From contig CACZJT010000001.1 in assembly GCA_902781565.1 (NCBI GenBank), positions 1 through 58,925 of the forward strand: a stretch of DNA of 58,925 nt, in the 5' to 3' direction. Source of the DNA: an uncultured Ruminococcus sp. (GTDB lineage Bacteria > Bacillota > Clostridia > Oscillospirales > Ruminococcaceae). This document shows, one piece after another, positions 17,337-25,838 of the stretch. Under the pieces are notes generated by a model. That model worked only from the letters and a program-made list of their open reading frames with translations. It was not told the origin of the DNA and did not search any database. Position numbers and translations under genes: made by a program. How positions within the stretch are numbered: position 1 is the stretch's first letter; each line of letters starts with the position of its first letter.

Positions 17337-18227
17337 GTGGAAGAAAAAGAAGTTTCCCGAAGCTCGGTCTTTGACAAGCTCTTCGGCGGGCTTAATATGA
17401 GTATGCTCACGGTCGTGCTTATGGCTGTTGGTTCGGCGATCCTGACGGCGGTGTTCCTGACCGTGCCGCTGTTCAAGGATACCTCTTTCATGCAAATGGG
17501 CGTCACCACGGAAGCATGGGTGCTTTTCGCGGTGGTGATAATGTCAAACTGCAAGAAGCCCCTCGAATCGGCGGTCAAAACTTTCCTGTTTTTCCTTATC
17601 AGTCAGCCGCTCATTTACTTGTTCCAGGTTCCGTTCACTCAGGACGGCTTCGGCATATTCCGCTATTACAAATATTGGTTCATCATCACTTTGCTGACCT
17701 TTCCCGCCGCGTTTATCGGGTGGTTCATCAAGAAAAAGAATTGGCTGAGCCTGTTGATATTTTCGCCGATACTCTGTCTGCTGTTATTCACCGCATGGGG
17801 GTACTTCAAGAACACTGTCGAAGCGTTCCCAAAGCATTTGATTGCGGCATTGTTCTGTGTGGGTCAGACAGTTCTTTATGTGTTTGTTTTCACCTCGGAC
17901 ATCAAGCAGAAGATAGCAGCCTTCGCGATACCCGCTGCGGGCGCCGTGATCTACAGCTTGATGACCCCCGAGGTGGGCTTTATCACCGCCGTTCAGCTCC
18001 CCAATGACCCCGTGCTTAACGAAACGGCGGTTGTGACCGTTTCGGATACGTCCGTTGCCGATGTAATGGTAACGATACCCGAGGACGATTATGTACGCAT
18101 AGACGCTAAGAAATTCGGCACAACAGAACTCACAGTGACCTGTGGCGGCAACGAGTACCGTTACAGCCTAACAATAGAAAAGGTCGATGAAAAAACCAAC
18201 GATGTGAGGATCGAGAGCATAAGCTGA
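17337..18227 (+). CDS. Uncharacterised membrane protein with C-terminal extracytoplasmic domain
   Basis: 296 residues from the GTG at 17337, which has GGGAG eight bases upstream; a GTG at 17328 overlaps that site. About seven hydrophobic segments lie in the first 220 residues, separated by short basic loops such as FIKKKN. The last 80 residues form a soluble beta-rich tail with VTVSDTSVADVMVTIPEDDY and GTTELTVTCGG, resembling a bacterial Ig-like fold. Family not recognised. It stands alone, between the tRNA terminator and a bidirectional terminator. Confidence 0.7.
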   Translation: MEEKEVSRSSVFDKLFGGLNMSMLTVVLMAVGSAILTAVFLTVPLFKDTSFMQMGVTTEAWVLFAVVIMSNCKKPLESAVKTFLFFLISQPLIYLFQVPFTQDGFGIFRYYKYWFIITLLTFPAAFIGWFIKKKNWLSLLIFSPILCLLLFTAWGYFKNTVEAFPKHLIAALFCVGQTVLYVFVFTSDIKQKIAAFAIPAAGAVIYSLMTPEVGFITAVQLPNDPVLNETAVVTVSDTSVADVMVTIPEDDYVRIDAKKFGTTELTVTCGGNEYRYSLTIEKVDEKTNDVRIESIS

Positions 18228-18228
18228 C

Positions 18229-18264
18229 AAAAGACTTCCCTGAAAGAGCGGGGAAGTCTTTTTT
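18229..18264. terminator. Bidirectional terminator between membrane protein and MATE genes
   Basis: AAAAGACTTCCC (18229-18240) pairs with GGGAAGTCTTTT (18251-18262), flanked by A and T runs on both sides. It serves both converging genes. Confidence 0.92.
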
Positions 18265-18265
18265 G

Positions 18266-19633
18266 TCATTGTTCTTTTTCGGGGAGGGGAGCTTCTTTGT
18301 CCTCGCGGGGGAGCTTGTTGAAGAAATGCACCGCGAAGGGAATAGTCAGCGGCAGCGACAGCACAAGCGCAATTGGCTGCGCTTCCTGAATGCCCGCAAG
18401 ACCTCTGTATCGCGCAAGCAGTAACAGTGTGGGGATAAACAGCAGACCGCTTCGCATGGAGGAGAGCAGCGACGCTCCGAGCCGTTTTCCCGTGCTCTGG
18501 TAGAGCATCTCTATCGTCATGCAGACGGGGAGAACGATCTGTGATATCGCTTGCAGCCGCAGCGCCCTTGTACCGATCTCGATGACATCGGGGTCGTCGC
18601 GGAAAATCCCCACAAGGCTGCCCGCAAATATCGTCAGTATAACGCAGCCTACGAGGATTATCCCCTCAGACGCAAGCGCCGTGAATCGGAATGCCTTGCG
18701 AAGCCGCGAGTATTTCCCCGCGCCGTAGTTGAATCCCGAAACGGGCTGGAAACCCTGCCCGATACCCAGTGCTATCGAGAAGGCGAAGAAGATTATTCTG
18801 GTCACTATGCTCATAGCAGAAACAGCCGCGTCGCCGTAGACCGCACAGCGGGCATTCAGAAGCACCGTGGAGAAGCTGTTGAGCCCCTGCCGAAGCAGGC
18901 TCGGAAAGCCCGTGACGATGATGTTAAGCAGGTAATACAGCCTGCTGTTTCTGAGGTCGGAAAGACTTATTTTAGTGACCGTTTTTCCGGACAGGAACAT
19001 GGCGAGCAATATCCCCCAGCTGATGAACTGGCTGAGCGCAGTCGAAAGCCCCGCTCCGCCTATACCCATTTTCAGCACGAACATGAAGAAAGGATCGGCG
19101 GCAATGTTCAGCACCGCTCCCGTCATGAGACCTATCATTCCAAGCAGAGCCTTGCCCTCGTAGCGCAGGATATTGTTGAGCGTAAGGCTCGAACTCATGA
19201 AAGGCGCTGAAATGATGATATAGGTGATGTAGGTCTTGGCGTAGGGTGCTATGGTTTCGGTGCTGCCGAGGAGGTACACTATATCGTCAAGGAATATAGC
19301 CCCGATAGCCGAGATGATCGCCCCGCATACGAATGAGGCGCAGAAGCCCATAGAAGCGTGTGCCGAGGCGTATTCGTTCATGCCTTTCCCAAGCGCCCGC
19401 GAGATTATGCTTCCCGAGCCCTGCCCGAACATGAAGCCGAATGCCTGTATGACAGCCATGAACCCGAACACCACTCCTACCGCGCCGCTGGCACTTGTCC
19501 CGAGTTGTCCTACAAAGGCGGTGTCGGCAAGGTTGTAAATGTTCGTCACAAGCATGGATATTATCGTCGGCACCGAAAGTGTAAGTATCAGCTTCGGTAT
19601 CGGCGTGCCTGTCATCTTCTCGTAAAGGGTCAT
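18266..19633 (-). CDS. MATE-family cation/drug antiporter
   Basis: 455 residues from the ATG at 19633 (MTLYEKMTGTPI); an upstream ATG at 19663 lacks a ribosome site. Twelve membrane segments in two six-helix halves are visible, with family hallmarks NLADTAFVGQLG, FGQGSGSIISRALG and GIGQGFQPVSGFNYGAG. By family it exports organic cations, drugs or metabolites in exchange for Na+ or H+. The substrate is not predictable. It is monocistronic, converging with the gene upstream on the map. Confidence 0.92.
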   Translation of the reverse strand: MTLYEKMTGTPIPKLILTLSVPTIISMLVTNIYNLADTAFVGQLGTSASGAVGVVFGFMAVIQAFGFMFGQGSGSIISRALGKGMNEYASAHASMGFCASFVCGAIISAIGAIFLDDIVYLLGSTETIAPYAKTYITYIIISAPFMSSSLTLNNILRYEGKALLGMIGLMTGAVLNIAADPFFMFVLKMGIGGAGLSTALSQFISWGILLAMFLSGKTVTKISLSDLRNSRLYYLLNIIVTGFPSLLRQGLNSFSTVLLNARCAVYGDAAVSAMSIVTRIIFFAFSIALGIGQGFQPVSGFNYGAGKYSRLRKAFRFTALASEGIILVGCVILTIFAGSLVGIFRDDPDVIEIGTRALRLQAISQIVLPVCMTIEMLYQSTGKRLGASLLSSMRSGLLFIPTLLLLARYRGLAGIQEAQPIALVLSLPLTIPFAVHFFNKLPREDKEAPLPEKEQ

Positions 19634-19731
19634 TGGTCTCACTCTTTCACAATATTTTAGCATACATTACTATTTTAACAGAAAAATGGGTATAATTCAA
19701 GTGTTGAAAGTAAAATCTTTTTCAAAGGTAC

Positions 19732-19760
19732 TTGACAAGCGGTGAAAAATGTGGTATAAT
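19732..19760 (+). promoter_or_regulatory. Perfect consensus promoter for trxB
   Basis: TTGACA (19732-19737), 17-base spacer, TATAAT (19755-19760). Confidence 0.92.
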
Positions 19761-19776
19761 CAATTTAGCTAAATTG
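19761..19776. promoter_or_regulatory. Palindrome CAATTTAGCTAAATTG over the trxB transcription start
   Basis: A perfect 16-base inverted repeat directly follows the -10 box and covers the predicted start site. This is the usual place for a repressor to block a strong promoter. The regulator is unknown. Confidence 0.6.
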
Positions 19777-19811
19777 AATTTATCAAAATCTATTCACAGG
19801 AGGTATTTGTT

Positions 19812-20717
19812 ATGTATGATATTCTGATAATCGGAAGCGGTCCTGCGGGGCTTTCGGCGGCGGTGTATGCGGCTCGTGCGCAGAGAAAGGCTGTTGTCAT
19901 CGAAAAGGAGTACATGGGTACGGGTCAGATAGCTGTAACGGACAGGGTGGATAATTACCTCGGACTGCCCGGGGAGAACGGTTACGATCTTGGCGAGAAG
20001 TTCCGCAGTCACGCGGTCGCCCTCGGAGCGGAGTTCCTTGACGGCGAGGTAACGGCGATATCAAAGACTCCCGAGGGCAATTTTACCGCAGCTGTATCGG
20101 GCAAGACCGTAGAGGGCAGGACTGTCATCTACGCGGCAGGGACAGTGAACCGCAGGCTCGGCGTGGAGGGTGACGGGCTGAGCGGCGTTTCCTACTGCGC
20201 TGTCTGCGACGGTATGTTCTATAAGGGCAAGACGGTCGCAGTCGTCGGCGGCGGCGATACGGCTCTCGGTGACGCGCTGTATCTTTCAAAGCTGGCAGAT
20301 AAGGTCTATCTTATCCACCGCAGGGAGGGCTTCAGAGCTAACAAGACCATCGTGGGACAGGTAAAGAACGCTCCGAATATCGAGCTTGTGCTTAATGCGA
20401 AGGTGAGCCGCGTTTTAGGCGAAGGCAAGGTCGCGGGAGTAGAAGTCGATCAGCAGGGAAGTATACGCACCATTGACGTTGACGGTGTGTTCACTGCAAT
20501 AGGCTCTTTGCCGAATACGGCGGCGGTGTCGGCTCTCGAAGGTCTCGCTCTTGACGGCGGCTATATCGTCGCCGATGAAACGGGCAGGACTTCCGTTGAG
20601 GGCTTCTACGCCGCGGGAGATGTCCGCACCAAGCACCTTCGTCAGGTCATAACAGCCGCCGCTGACGGAGCCTCCTGCGCTGTTTCGGCTGACGAGTACC
20701 TCTCGCTTTCCGAATAA
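19812..20717 (+). CDS. trxB: Thioredoxin reductase (NADPH or ferredoxin linked)
   Basis: 301 residues, normal length. The FAD site GSGPAGLSAAVYAAR is near residue 8, the redox-active CAVC pair is Cys129/Cys132 in SYCAVCDG, the second nucleotide site is VVGGGDTALGDALYL, and the C-terminal FAD motif is GFYAAGDVRTK. It reduces thioredoxin and so maintains cytosolic thiols. After the GGGDTA motif the usual HRR segment is present (IHRREGFRA), favouring NADPH as donor. AGGAGG lies eight bases before the ATG. It is preceded by a very strong promoter with a palindrome at the start site. Confidence 0.95.
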   Translation: MYDILIIGSGPAGLSAAVYAARAQRKAVVIEKEYMGTGQIAVTDRVDNYLGLPGENGYDLGEKFRSHAVALGAEFLDGEVTAISKTPEGNFTAAVSGKTVEGRTVIYAAGTVNRRLGVEGDGLSGVSYCAVCDGMFYKGKTVAVVGGGDTALGDALYLSKLADKVYLIHRREGFRANKTIVGQVKNAPNIELVLNAKVSRVLGEGKVAGVEVDQQGSIRTIDVDGVFTAIGSLPNTAAVSALEGLALDGGYIVADETGRTSVEGFYAAGDVRTKHLRQVITAAADGASCAVSADEYLSLSE

Positions 20718-20739
20718 AAAAGACTCCCGAGGGAGCCTT

Positions 20740-20982
20740 TCAGTCAACGAGCCTGTAGTTTTCGGCGGCGTTCTGTTTGGTCGCGTATTCCGAAACATTC
20801 AGCACCTCGACCTTGATGGGGCGCTGACCCATGTTTATGGCGATAATGTCGCCTATCTTCACATCGTATGACGCGCGGGCGACCTTGCCGTTCACCTCGA
20901 TCTTGCCCGCGTCGCAGGCTTCGTTGGCAACGGTGCGCCGTTTTATCAGGCGCGTTATTTTCAAGTATTTATCCAGTCTCAT
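20740..20982 (-). CDS. rqcP: S4-domain RNA-binding protein RqcP (YabO)
   Basis: 80 residues, a single S4 domain beginning MRLDKYLKITRLIKRRT and containing GKIEVNGKVARASYDVKIGD. RqcP assists RqcH in adding alanine tails to peptides stuck on split 50S subunits in ribosome quality control. It is the last gene of a spoVB-mazG-hup-rqcP block, an order also known from Bacillus (yabM-yabN-yabO). Confidence 0.9.
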   Translation of the reverse strand: MRLDKYLKITRLIKRRTVANEACDAGKIEVNGKVARASYDVKIGDIIAINMGQRPIKVEVLNVSEYATKQNAAENYRLVD

Positions 20983-20997
20983 ATTTACTACCTTAAA

Positions 20998-21028
20998 GGG
21001 CAGACTCCGCGACTGCGGAAGTCTGCCC
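20998..21028 (-). terminator. Hairpin between hup and rqcP, probable partial terminator
   Basis: GGGCAGACT (20998-21006) pairs with AGTCTGCCC (21020-21028), extended by an inner CCGC/GCGG stem. The T-tract on the minus strand is weak (TTTAAGG), so read-through into rqcP is likely. Confidence 0.6.
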
Positions 21029-21035
21029 GTTTATC

Positions 21036-21317
21036 TTACTTCTTGTTTACAGCGTCCTTGAGAGCCTGACCTGCCTTGAATACGGGAACGGTCTTGGCGG
21101 GAATGAGCTTGGGCTCCTTTGTGCGGGGATTTCTGCCCATTCTTTCCTCGCTGAACTTGGTCTTGAAGGTGCCGAAGCCTACGAGTGTGATCTTATCTCC
21201 CGATACGAGCACATCGGTGATAGTGTCGATAACTGCGTTCAGAGCCTTCTCTGCTTCCTTCTTGCTGGCGTAGCCGCCCTTATCACAAATAGCACTAACG
21301 AGTTCTGCCTTTTTCAT
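21036..21317 (-). CDS. hup: HU-family DNA-binding protein
   Basis: 93 residues, full HU length. It opens with MKKAELVSAICDKGG and has the arm region FGTFKTKFSEERMGRNPRTKEP, where the DNA-inserting proline loop lies. It coats and bends DNA as a dimer and is probably abundant. GGAGG lies in front of the ATG. It sits between mazG and rqcP. Confidence 0.96.
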   Translation of the reverse strand: MKKAELVSAICDKGGYASKKEAEKALNAVIDTITDVLVSGDKITLVGFGTFKTKFSEERMGRNPRTKEPKLIPAKTVPVFKAGQALKDAVNKK

Positions 21318-21359
21318 TGATTAAAACCTCCATAAATTATTTATATAAGCATTTTCCGC

Positions 21360-22115
21360 TTAATCTTCCTTCTTAAAATACAGTTCCGAGGGTTCTGTAA
21401 CGGCGAGCTTTCCGCTGTTTTCTATCTTGCCGAAGCGTTCGATAAAAGCCTCGCACTGCCTTTCAAGCTCCTCTTCTGCGTCGCCGCCTTTCATGCGGAT
21501 AATATTCGCACAGAGGAACATCAGCTCCGAGGTATCTGCGCCTGCCGCGGCTCTTTCCGCAAGGAGCTTTTCCGCTACTGAGATATCCGCAAAGTCTATG
21601 CCCGCACGCCCCGCGCGTTTGCCGAGCTTCTGCGCCCTCATCGCCGAGGGGAACACCTTCGGCACGCTTTTAAGTGTCTCGGTGTAATTCTCCTGATGTT
21701 TTTCGTCCATTTTGATGGCATCCCAGTTTTTGAGCACCTGTTCGGGAGTGTCAGCCTTGACTTCGCCGAATACGTGAGGGTGACGAAGTATCAGCTTTTT
21801 GCACACCTCATCCGCAACTGTATCAAGATCGAAGTGTCCCGCGTCTTTCTCGATGTCGGTGTGGAACACCACCTGCAACAGCACATCTCCCAGCTCCTCC
21901 CGAAGCATATCGGGAGAATCCGCATCTATGGCTTCAAGCACTTCATAAGTTTCCTCCAAAAAGTCCCTGCGTATGGAAGCGTGTGTCTGCACCTTATCCC
22001 ACGGACACCCGCGTTCGCAGCGAAGCAGCGAAACAAGCTCCGCAAGGTCGTAAACGTTATAGCTTTCTTTTTCGAGCAGTTTTCGTGCCCTGTTATCAAA
22101 ATCAAGCTCACTCAA
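21360..22115 (-). CDS. mazG: MazG-family nucleoside triphosphate pyrophosphohydrolase
   Basis: 251 residues, the size of the two-domain MazG. The N-terminal half has the signature CPWDKVQTHASIRRDFLEE, then EELGDVLLQVVFH with the Mg-binding ExxE/ExxD residues. The second half carries a further MazG-like helix set with some motif decay. The enzyme cleaves aberrant or excess NTPs to NMP and pyrophosphate. In this gene order (spoVB-mazG-hup-rqcP) it corresponds to the YabN position, but the methyltransferase domain found in YabN is absent. Confidence 0.93.
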   Translation of the reverse strand: MSELDFDNRARKLLEKESYNVYDLAELVSLLRCERGCPWDKVQTHASIRRDFLEETYEVLEAIDADSPDMLREELGDVLLQVVFHTDIEKDAGHFDLDTVADEVCKKLILRHPHVFGEVKADTPEQVLKNWDAIKMDEKHQENYTETLKSVPKVFPSAMRAQKLGKRAGRAGIDFADISVAEKLLAERAAAGADTSELMFLCANIIRMKGGDAEEELERQCEAFIERFGKIENSGKLAVTEPSELYFKKED

Positions 22116-22190
22116 AACTAAGATTCACCGCCAAAACATAAATTCCATTAAATCGGTCACTATCTATTTTAACCGATTTTCGCCGAAATT

Positions 22191-23900
22191 TCAAGGGTTT
22201 TTAGCCTTTTTTTTGAAAAAAAGCTCAAATATTTCATTTTTCGGCGATATGCACAATAAACCAAAGGAAATACCGCATATAATTGAGCCTGCCGCTATTG
22301 AGAGAAGCACTCCGAGCCTTTGAGATATTTCCGCAAACAGCGAATCTGTGGCATTTTGGGTGAGTATCACGGTACATGAACACAGCAGCGCGGGGAGCGT
22401 AGGCAGGAACAGCTTTTTCACACAACGCAGCTCGGCTCCCGTTCCGCGTATCAGCGCAGTTACTGCCGCTAAGCAAATGGCTGCCTGCGATATGGCGGTG
22501 GATATGGCAGCACCGCTTATGTTGAGCTGTGGAACGGGTATTAGTATTATGTTAAGTATCAGTTTCAGTGCCGTCCCGAACATGGTTATGAGCATGGCTT
22601 CTACCTGTCGGCTGCACGCCTGCAAAGCTGTCAGGCAGGGCAGCGCTATACCCATGAATATAACAGCAAGTCCCAGTATGGACAATGGGCTTTCGCAGAC
22701 GGATATCTCGGCTGTTCTGCCCGCAAAGAACAAAGTGAGAAGATCTTTGGACAGTATTACAACGCCGAGCCCTCCCGGGAGGGCTATCACCGCCGAGAGC
22801 AGGAACATGGAGCTGACCAGCGAAGTTGCGGCGGCTCTGTCGTGCTTTGCACAGGCGGCGGTAAGGGAGGGTAGAGCGCTCTTGCCGAGCATAGCCGTGA
22901 AGGTGGGCAGCAGACCGAAGATAGTCAGTGCAAGCCCCGTGTATGAGCCGTAGACGAAGCCCGCCCTATCATCTGCGGCGATACTATAGGCTTCAAGAAA
23001 TGCGAAAAGCTGTCCGTCGGCAGAGATAGCGCGTTTTAGTCCGTGGGGTATGGTCAGCAGATCGGCAGTGCCCGCAAGAGTAGCGATAACAGCCGTCAGA
23101 GCCGAGGGTGCCGCAAAGGTCATGAGCCTGAATGCAGCGGTGCGCTTTCCGATGTTAGCGGGTACAAAATTCCCGACATCCGCAGCGGCTTCACGCGAGA
23201 GCTTCCTCGTGCGAAAAATGATGAACACACAGGCGGCGAATGAAGCCGCCGAAACGCCCGCAGCAGCCGCAGCTGCCGCATAGGGCGCAGCCGCGATGTG
23301 AGCCGCCCGAAGATCGGTGCAGTAGACCCCGAAACAGCCGTGGTATTTCCCGAAGCTGTCCTCTGCGTACCTCATGACCGCATACGCCCCCGAGATACCG
23401 AAGATGAGCTTGCAGACCGTTTCTGCGATCTCCGACGAGGCAGTGGGGGTCATGCTCCCGATGCCTTCTGCCCAGCCGCGGTAAACGTTCATGACTGAGG
23501 CGGGTATTAGTGAAAGCGATATACCTATGACCGCCCACCGAGCCTGCGGTATCATTATGACCTTTTCGGCGAGGGTCTGTGAGGTAAGTATCATCGCCGC
23601 CGTCAATGCTGCCGAGAGCAGTGCAAAAAGCCCTATAGCGGTGCGCTTTATACGGACTGCATTCCTCACGCACCCAAGCGCCAGCTGCTCCGACACGAGC
23701 CTGCTCATTGAGTTTGGCGCTCCCGCCGCTGCTGCCGCGAACACAGGCGTGAATACTGCGAAAGCTCCTGCATAGCAGCTCATTCCGCTGCCGCCCAGCA
23801 TCGCGGTAAGCGGTATCTTGTATATCAGCCCCAGCCCTTTAGTCACGGCGACCATAATGAACAGCACCGCAGACCCTCTAAGGAATCCCTGTTTTTTCAA
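22191..23900 (-). CDS. spoVB: SpoVB/MurJ-type polysaccharide flippase
   Basis: About 569 residues from a TTG at 23900 preceded by GGTGG; a GTG nine bases upstream overlaps that site, so the start is uncertain. Fourteen or so membrane segments are visible, opening with FLRGSAVLFIMVAVTKGLGL and with PNSMSRLVSEQLALG in the first half, as in the MOP flippase superfamily. By family it moves lipid-linked precursors of spore cortex or wall polymers across the membrane. Its position upstream of mazG and rqcP mirrors yabM of Bacillus. The reading frame is intact. Confidence 0.85.
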   Translation of the reverse strand: MKKQGFLRGSAVLFIMVAVTKGLGLIYKIPLTAMLGGSGMSCYAGAFAVFTPVFAAAAAGAPNSMSRLVSEQLALGCVRNAVRIKRTAIGLFALLSAALTAAMILTSQTLAEKVIMIPQARWAVIGISLSLIPASVMNVYRGWAEGIGSMTPTASSEIAETVCKLIFGISGAYAVMRYAEDSFGKYHGCFGVYCTDLRAAHIAAAPYAAAAAAAGVSAASFAACVFIIFRTRKLSREAAADVGNFVPANIGKRTAAFRLMTFAAPSALTAVIATLAGTADLLTIPHGLKRAISADGQLFAFLEAYSIAADDRAGFVYGSYTGLALTIFGLLPTFTAMLGKSALPSLTAACAKHDRAAATSLVSSMFLLSAVIALPGGLGVVILSKDLLTLFFAGRTAEISVCESPLSILGLAVIFMGIALPCLTALQACSRQVEAMLITMFGTALKLILNIILIPVPQLNISGAAISTAISQAAICLAAVTALIRGTGAELRCVKKLFLPTLPALLCSCTVILTQNATDSLFAEISQRLGVLLSIAAGSIICGISFGLLCISPKNEIFELFFKKKAKNP

Positions 23901-23950
23901 TAAGACCACCCCCGTTATCTAATTATTCATATGTTTGTCCGAGGGCAGAT

Positions 23951-23986
23951 AGAACAAAAGCGGACAGCTCTCACAAAGCTGTCCGC
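23951..23986 (-). terminator. Terminator after the carboxylase operon
   Basis: GCGGACAGCT (23960-23969) pairs perfectly with AGCTGTCCGC (23977-23986). On the minus strand it is followed by TTTTGTT. It ends the biotin-enzyme operon (stop at 24003). Confidence 0.92.
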
Positions 23987-24002
23987 CGTGTTATTTTATG
24001 AT

Positions 24003-25400
24003 TCAGATGGGGTGAACTTTTTTTGCGCTGTCGGAATGTGCCCCGTCTATGCCGTACTTTTTGTTGCGGCGGTTCTCGAAGAACTTGGGAGCTACCTTCG
24101 GGAACATGGCGTAGGTGAGCACGTCCTCCTCCTGCTCCATCCACTCGGCACACTCGACGCGGAGCTTGTCAAGCTCGGGTTCGAGTAGGTCTGCGGGACG
24201 GCAGGTGATGGGCTCCTCGCCCTTGAGTATCATCTTGCGGAACTCATCGTCTATCGGCACGGGAGTTCTTCCGTAGCCGCCGCGCACAAGCTCCTTGAAT
24301 TCCTTGGTGACGGTCTTGTAGCGCTCTCCCGTGATGATGTTGAACACCGCCTGAGTACCGACGATCTGCGAGGAAGGGGTTACCAGCGGAGGATTTCCCG
24401 CGTCCGCACGAACTCTCGGTACCTCCGCGAGAACATCGTTGAACTGGTCTTCCTTACCTGCTGCTTTAAGCTGTGAGAGCAGGTTAGAGAGCATTCCGCC
24501 GGGTACCTGATAGATGAGGGTCTTTGCGTCGGTAGCAAGCATTTTCGGGTCGAGCAGACCGTTGTCTATGTACTTCTGACGAAGTCCCATGAAGTATTCT
24601 CTTATCTCGCTGAGCTTCTGGAGATCGAGACCCGTGTCGCGCTCCGTTCCTCTGAACGCTGCCACGATAGACTCGGTGGGAGCGTGGGAGGTGCCCAGCG
24701 CCAGCGGCGACATAGCGGTATCCACAACGTCAACGCCCGCTTCCGCAGCCTTGATTATGCACATGGAAGCAAGACCCGTCGTATAGTGGGTGTGGAGCTG
24801 GATCGGGATATTGACAGCCTTTTTCAGCTCGGTGACGAGGGCGCTCGCCTCATATGGCGTCAGCAGTGCAGCCATATCCTTTATGCATATGGAATCGGCG
24901 CCCAGCGATTCGATCTGCTTTGCGTAATTCACATAGTATTCGTGAGTGAACACGTCACCCAGCGTGTAGGATATCGCGATCTGAGCGTGTCCCTTTTCCT
25001 TCTTTGCAGCCTTAACAGCCGTTTCGAGGTTGCGTATATCGTTGAGGGCGTCGAATATCCTTATGATGTCGATACCGTTTGCTATAGACTTCTGCACGAA
25101 ATACTCAACGCAGTCGTCGGCATAGTGACGGTAGCCCAGCATATTCTGTCCTCTGAAAAGCATTTGCAGCTTGGTATTCGGCATAGCCTTTCTTATGGTG
25201 CGAAGTCTTTCCCACGGATCCTCGTTCAAGAAGCGAATGCAGGCGTCGAAGGTCGCACCTCCCCATACCTCCGCCGAGTGATAACCGATCTTGTCCATTT
25301 CCTGCATGATCGGGGTCATCTCGTCGATCGACATACGGGTGGCGATAAGTGACTGGTGAGCGTCGCGCAGTACGGTCTCGGTGATTCCCAGCTTAGCCAT
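24003..25400 (-). CDS. oadA: OadA / transcarboxylase 5S-like carboxyltransferase subunit
   Basis: 465 residues, lacking the fused biotin domain of longer OadA proteins. It begins KLGITETVLRDAHQSLIATR with the HMG-like barrel metal ligands, and has LRGQ-like LFRGQNMLGY, the catalytic lysine region DSICIKDMAALL, the metal-binding LHTHYTTG and DTAMSPLALGTSH. By family it exchanges a carboxyl group between carboxybiotin and pyruvate/oxaloacetate. It is last in an operon behind a separate biotin carrier (25433) and an acyl-CoA-type carboxyltransferase (25839). No membrane OadB or gamma subunit is present, so a sodium pump is not supported here. Confidence 0.92.
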   Translation of the reverse strand: MAKLGITETVLRDAHQSLIATRMSIDEMTPIMQEMDKIGYHSAEVWGGATFDACIRFLNEDPWERLRTIRKAMPNTKLQMLFRGQNMLGYRHYADDCVEYFVQKSIANGIDIIRIFDALNDIRNLETAVKAAKKEKGHAQIAISYTLGDVFTHEYYVNYAKQIESLGADSICIKDMAALLTPYEASALVTELKKAVNIPIQLHTHYTTGLASMCIIKAAEAGVDVVDTAMSPLALGTSHAPTESIVAAFRGTERDTGLDLQKLSEIREYFMGLRQKYIDNGLLDPKMLATDAKTLIYQVPGGMLSNLLSQLKAAGKEDQFNDVLAEVPRVRADAGNPPLVTPSSQIVGTQAVFNIITGERYKTVTKEFKELVRGGYGRTPVPIDDEFRKMILKGEEPITCRPADLLEPELDKLRVECAEWMEQEEDVLTYAMFPKVAPKFFENRRNKKYGIDGAHSDSAKKVHPI

Positions 25401-25432
25401 AGATCATCTGTCCTTTCTGTTTAAAACTGCGG

Positions 25433-25795
25433 TCAGCCGACCACGCATACAAGAGTGCCCGTTTCAACGGTCTGACCCTTGTTCACATTTACGCTGAGCA
25501 CCTTGCCCGCGCAGGGAGAATTGATGTCGTTCTCCATCTTCATAGCTTCGAGGATAGCAAGAGCCTGACCCTCGGCTACGGTGTCGCCTACGGCAACCTT
25601 GACGTCAAGGATAGTACCGGGCATAGGAGCGTTTACCTTGGTGCCGTCCGCAACAGCGGCAGGTGCGGCAGCAGGAGCGGGCGCAGCCGCGGCGGGAGCA
25701 GGTGCCGCTACAGGCGCGGGAGCAGCGCCTTCGCCTATCTCCTCGACGGCAACATCGTATGCTTTTCCGTTTACTGTGATATTATATCTTTTCAT
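25433..25795 (-). CDS. Biotin carboxyl carrier protein (1.3S-like subunit)
   Basis: 120 residues from the ATG at 25795, with GGTGG eight bases upstream; a GTG at 25807 overlaps that site. A short N-terminal beta segment is followed by an Ala/Pro linker (about 25-50) and a biotinyl domain with the EAMKMEN motif, where Lys86 carries biotin. It shuttles carboxyl groups between the two carboxyltransferase subunits encoded on either side. Spacing to its neighbours is about 32-43 bases, consistent with one operon. Confidence 0.94.
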   Translation of the reverse strand: MKRYNITVNGKAYDVAVEEIGEGAAPAPVAAPAPAAAAPAPAAAPAAVADGTKVNAPMPGTILDVKVAVGDTVAEGQALAILEAMKMENDINSPCAGKVLSVNVNKGQTVETGTLVCVVG

Positions 25796-25838
25796 ATGTA
25801 TTTCCACCTTTTCGGTAATTTATAGTCGATGTTTGGGA

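Noticed and set aside
20721..20736. ACTCCC/GGGAG hairpin as trxB terminator
   Set aside because: The loop would be just two bases and the T-tract is three bases, so it is too weak to list as a feature.
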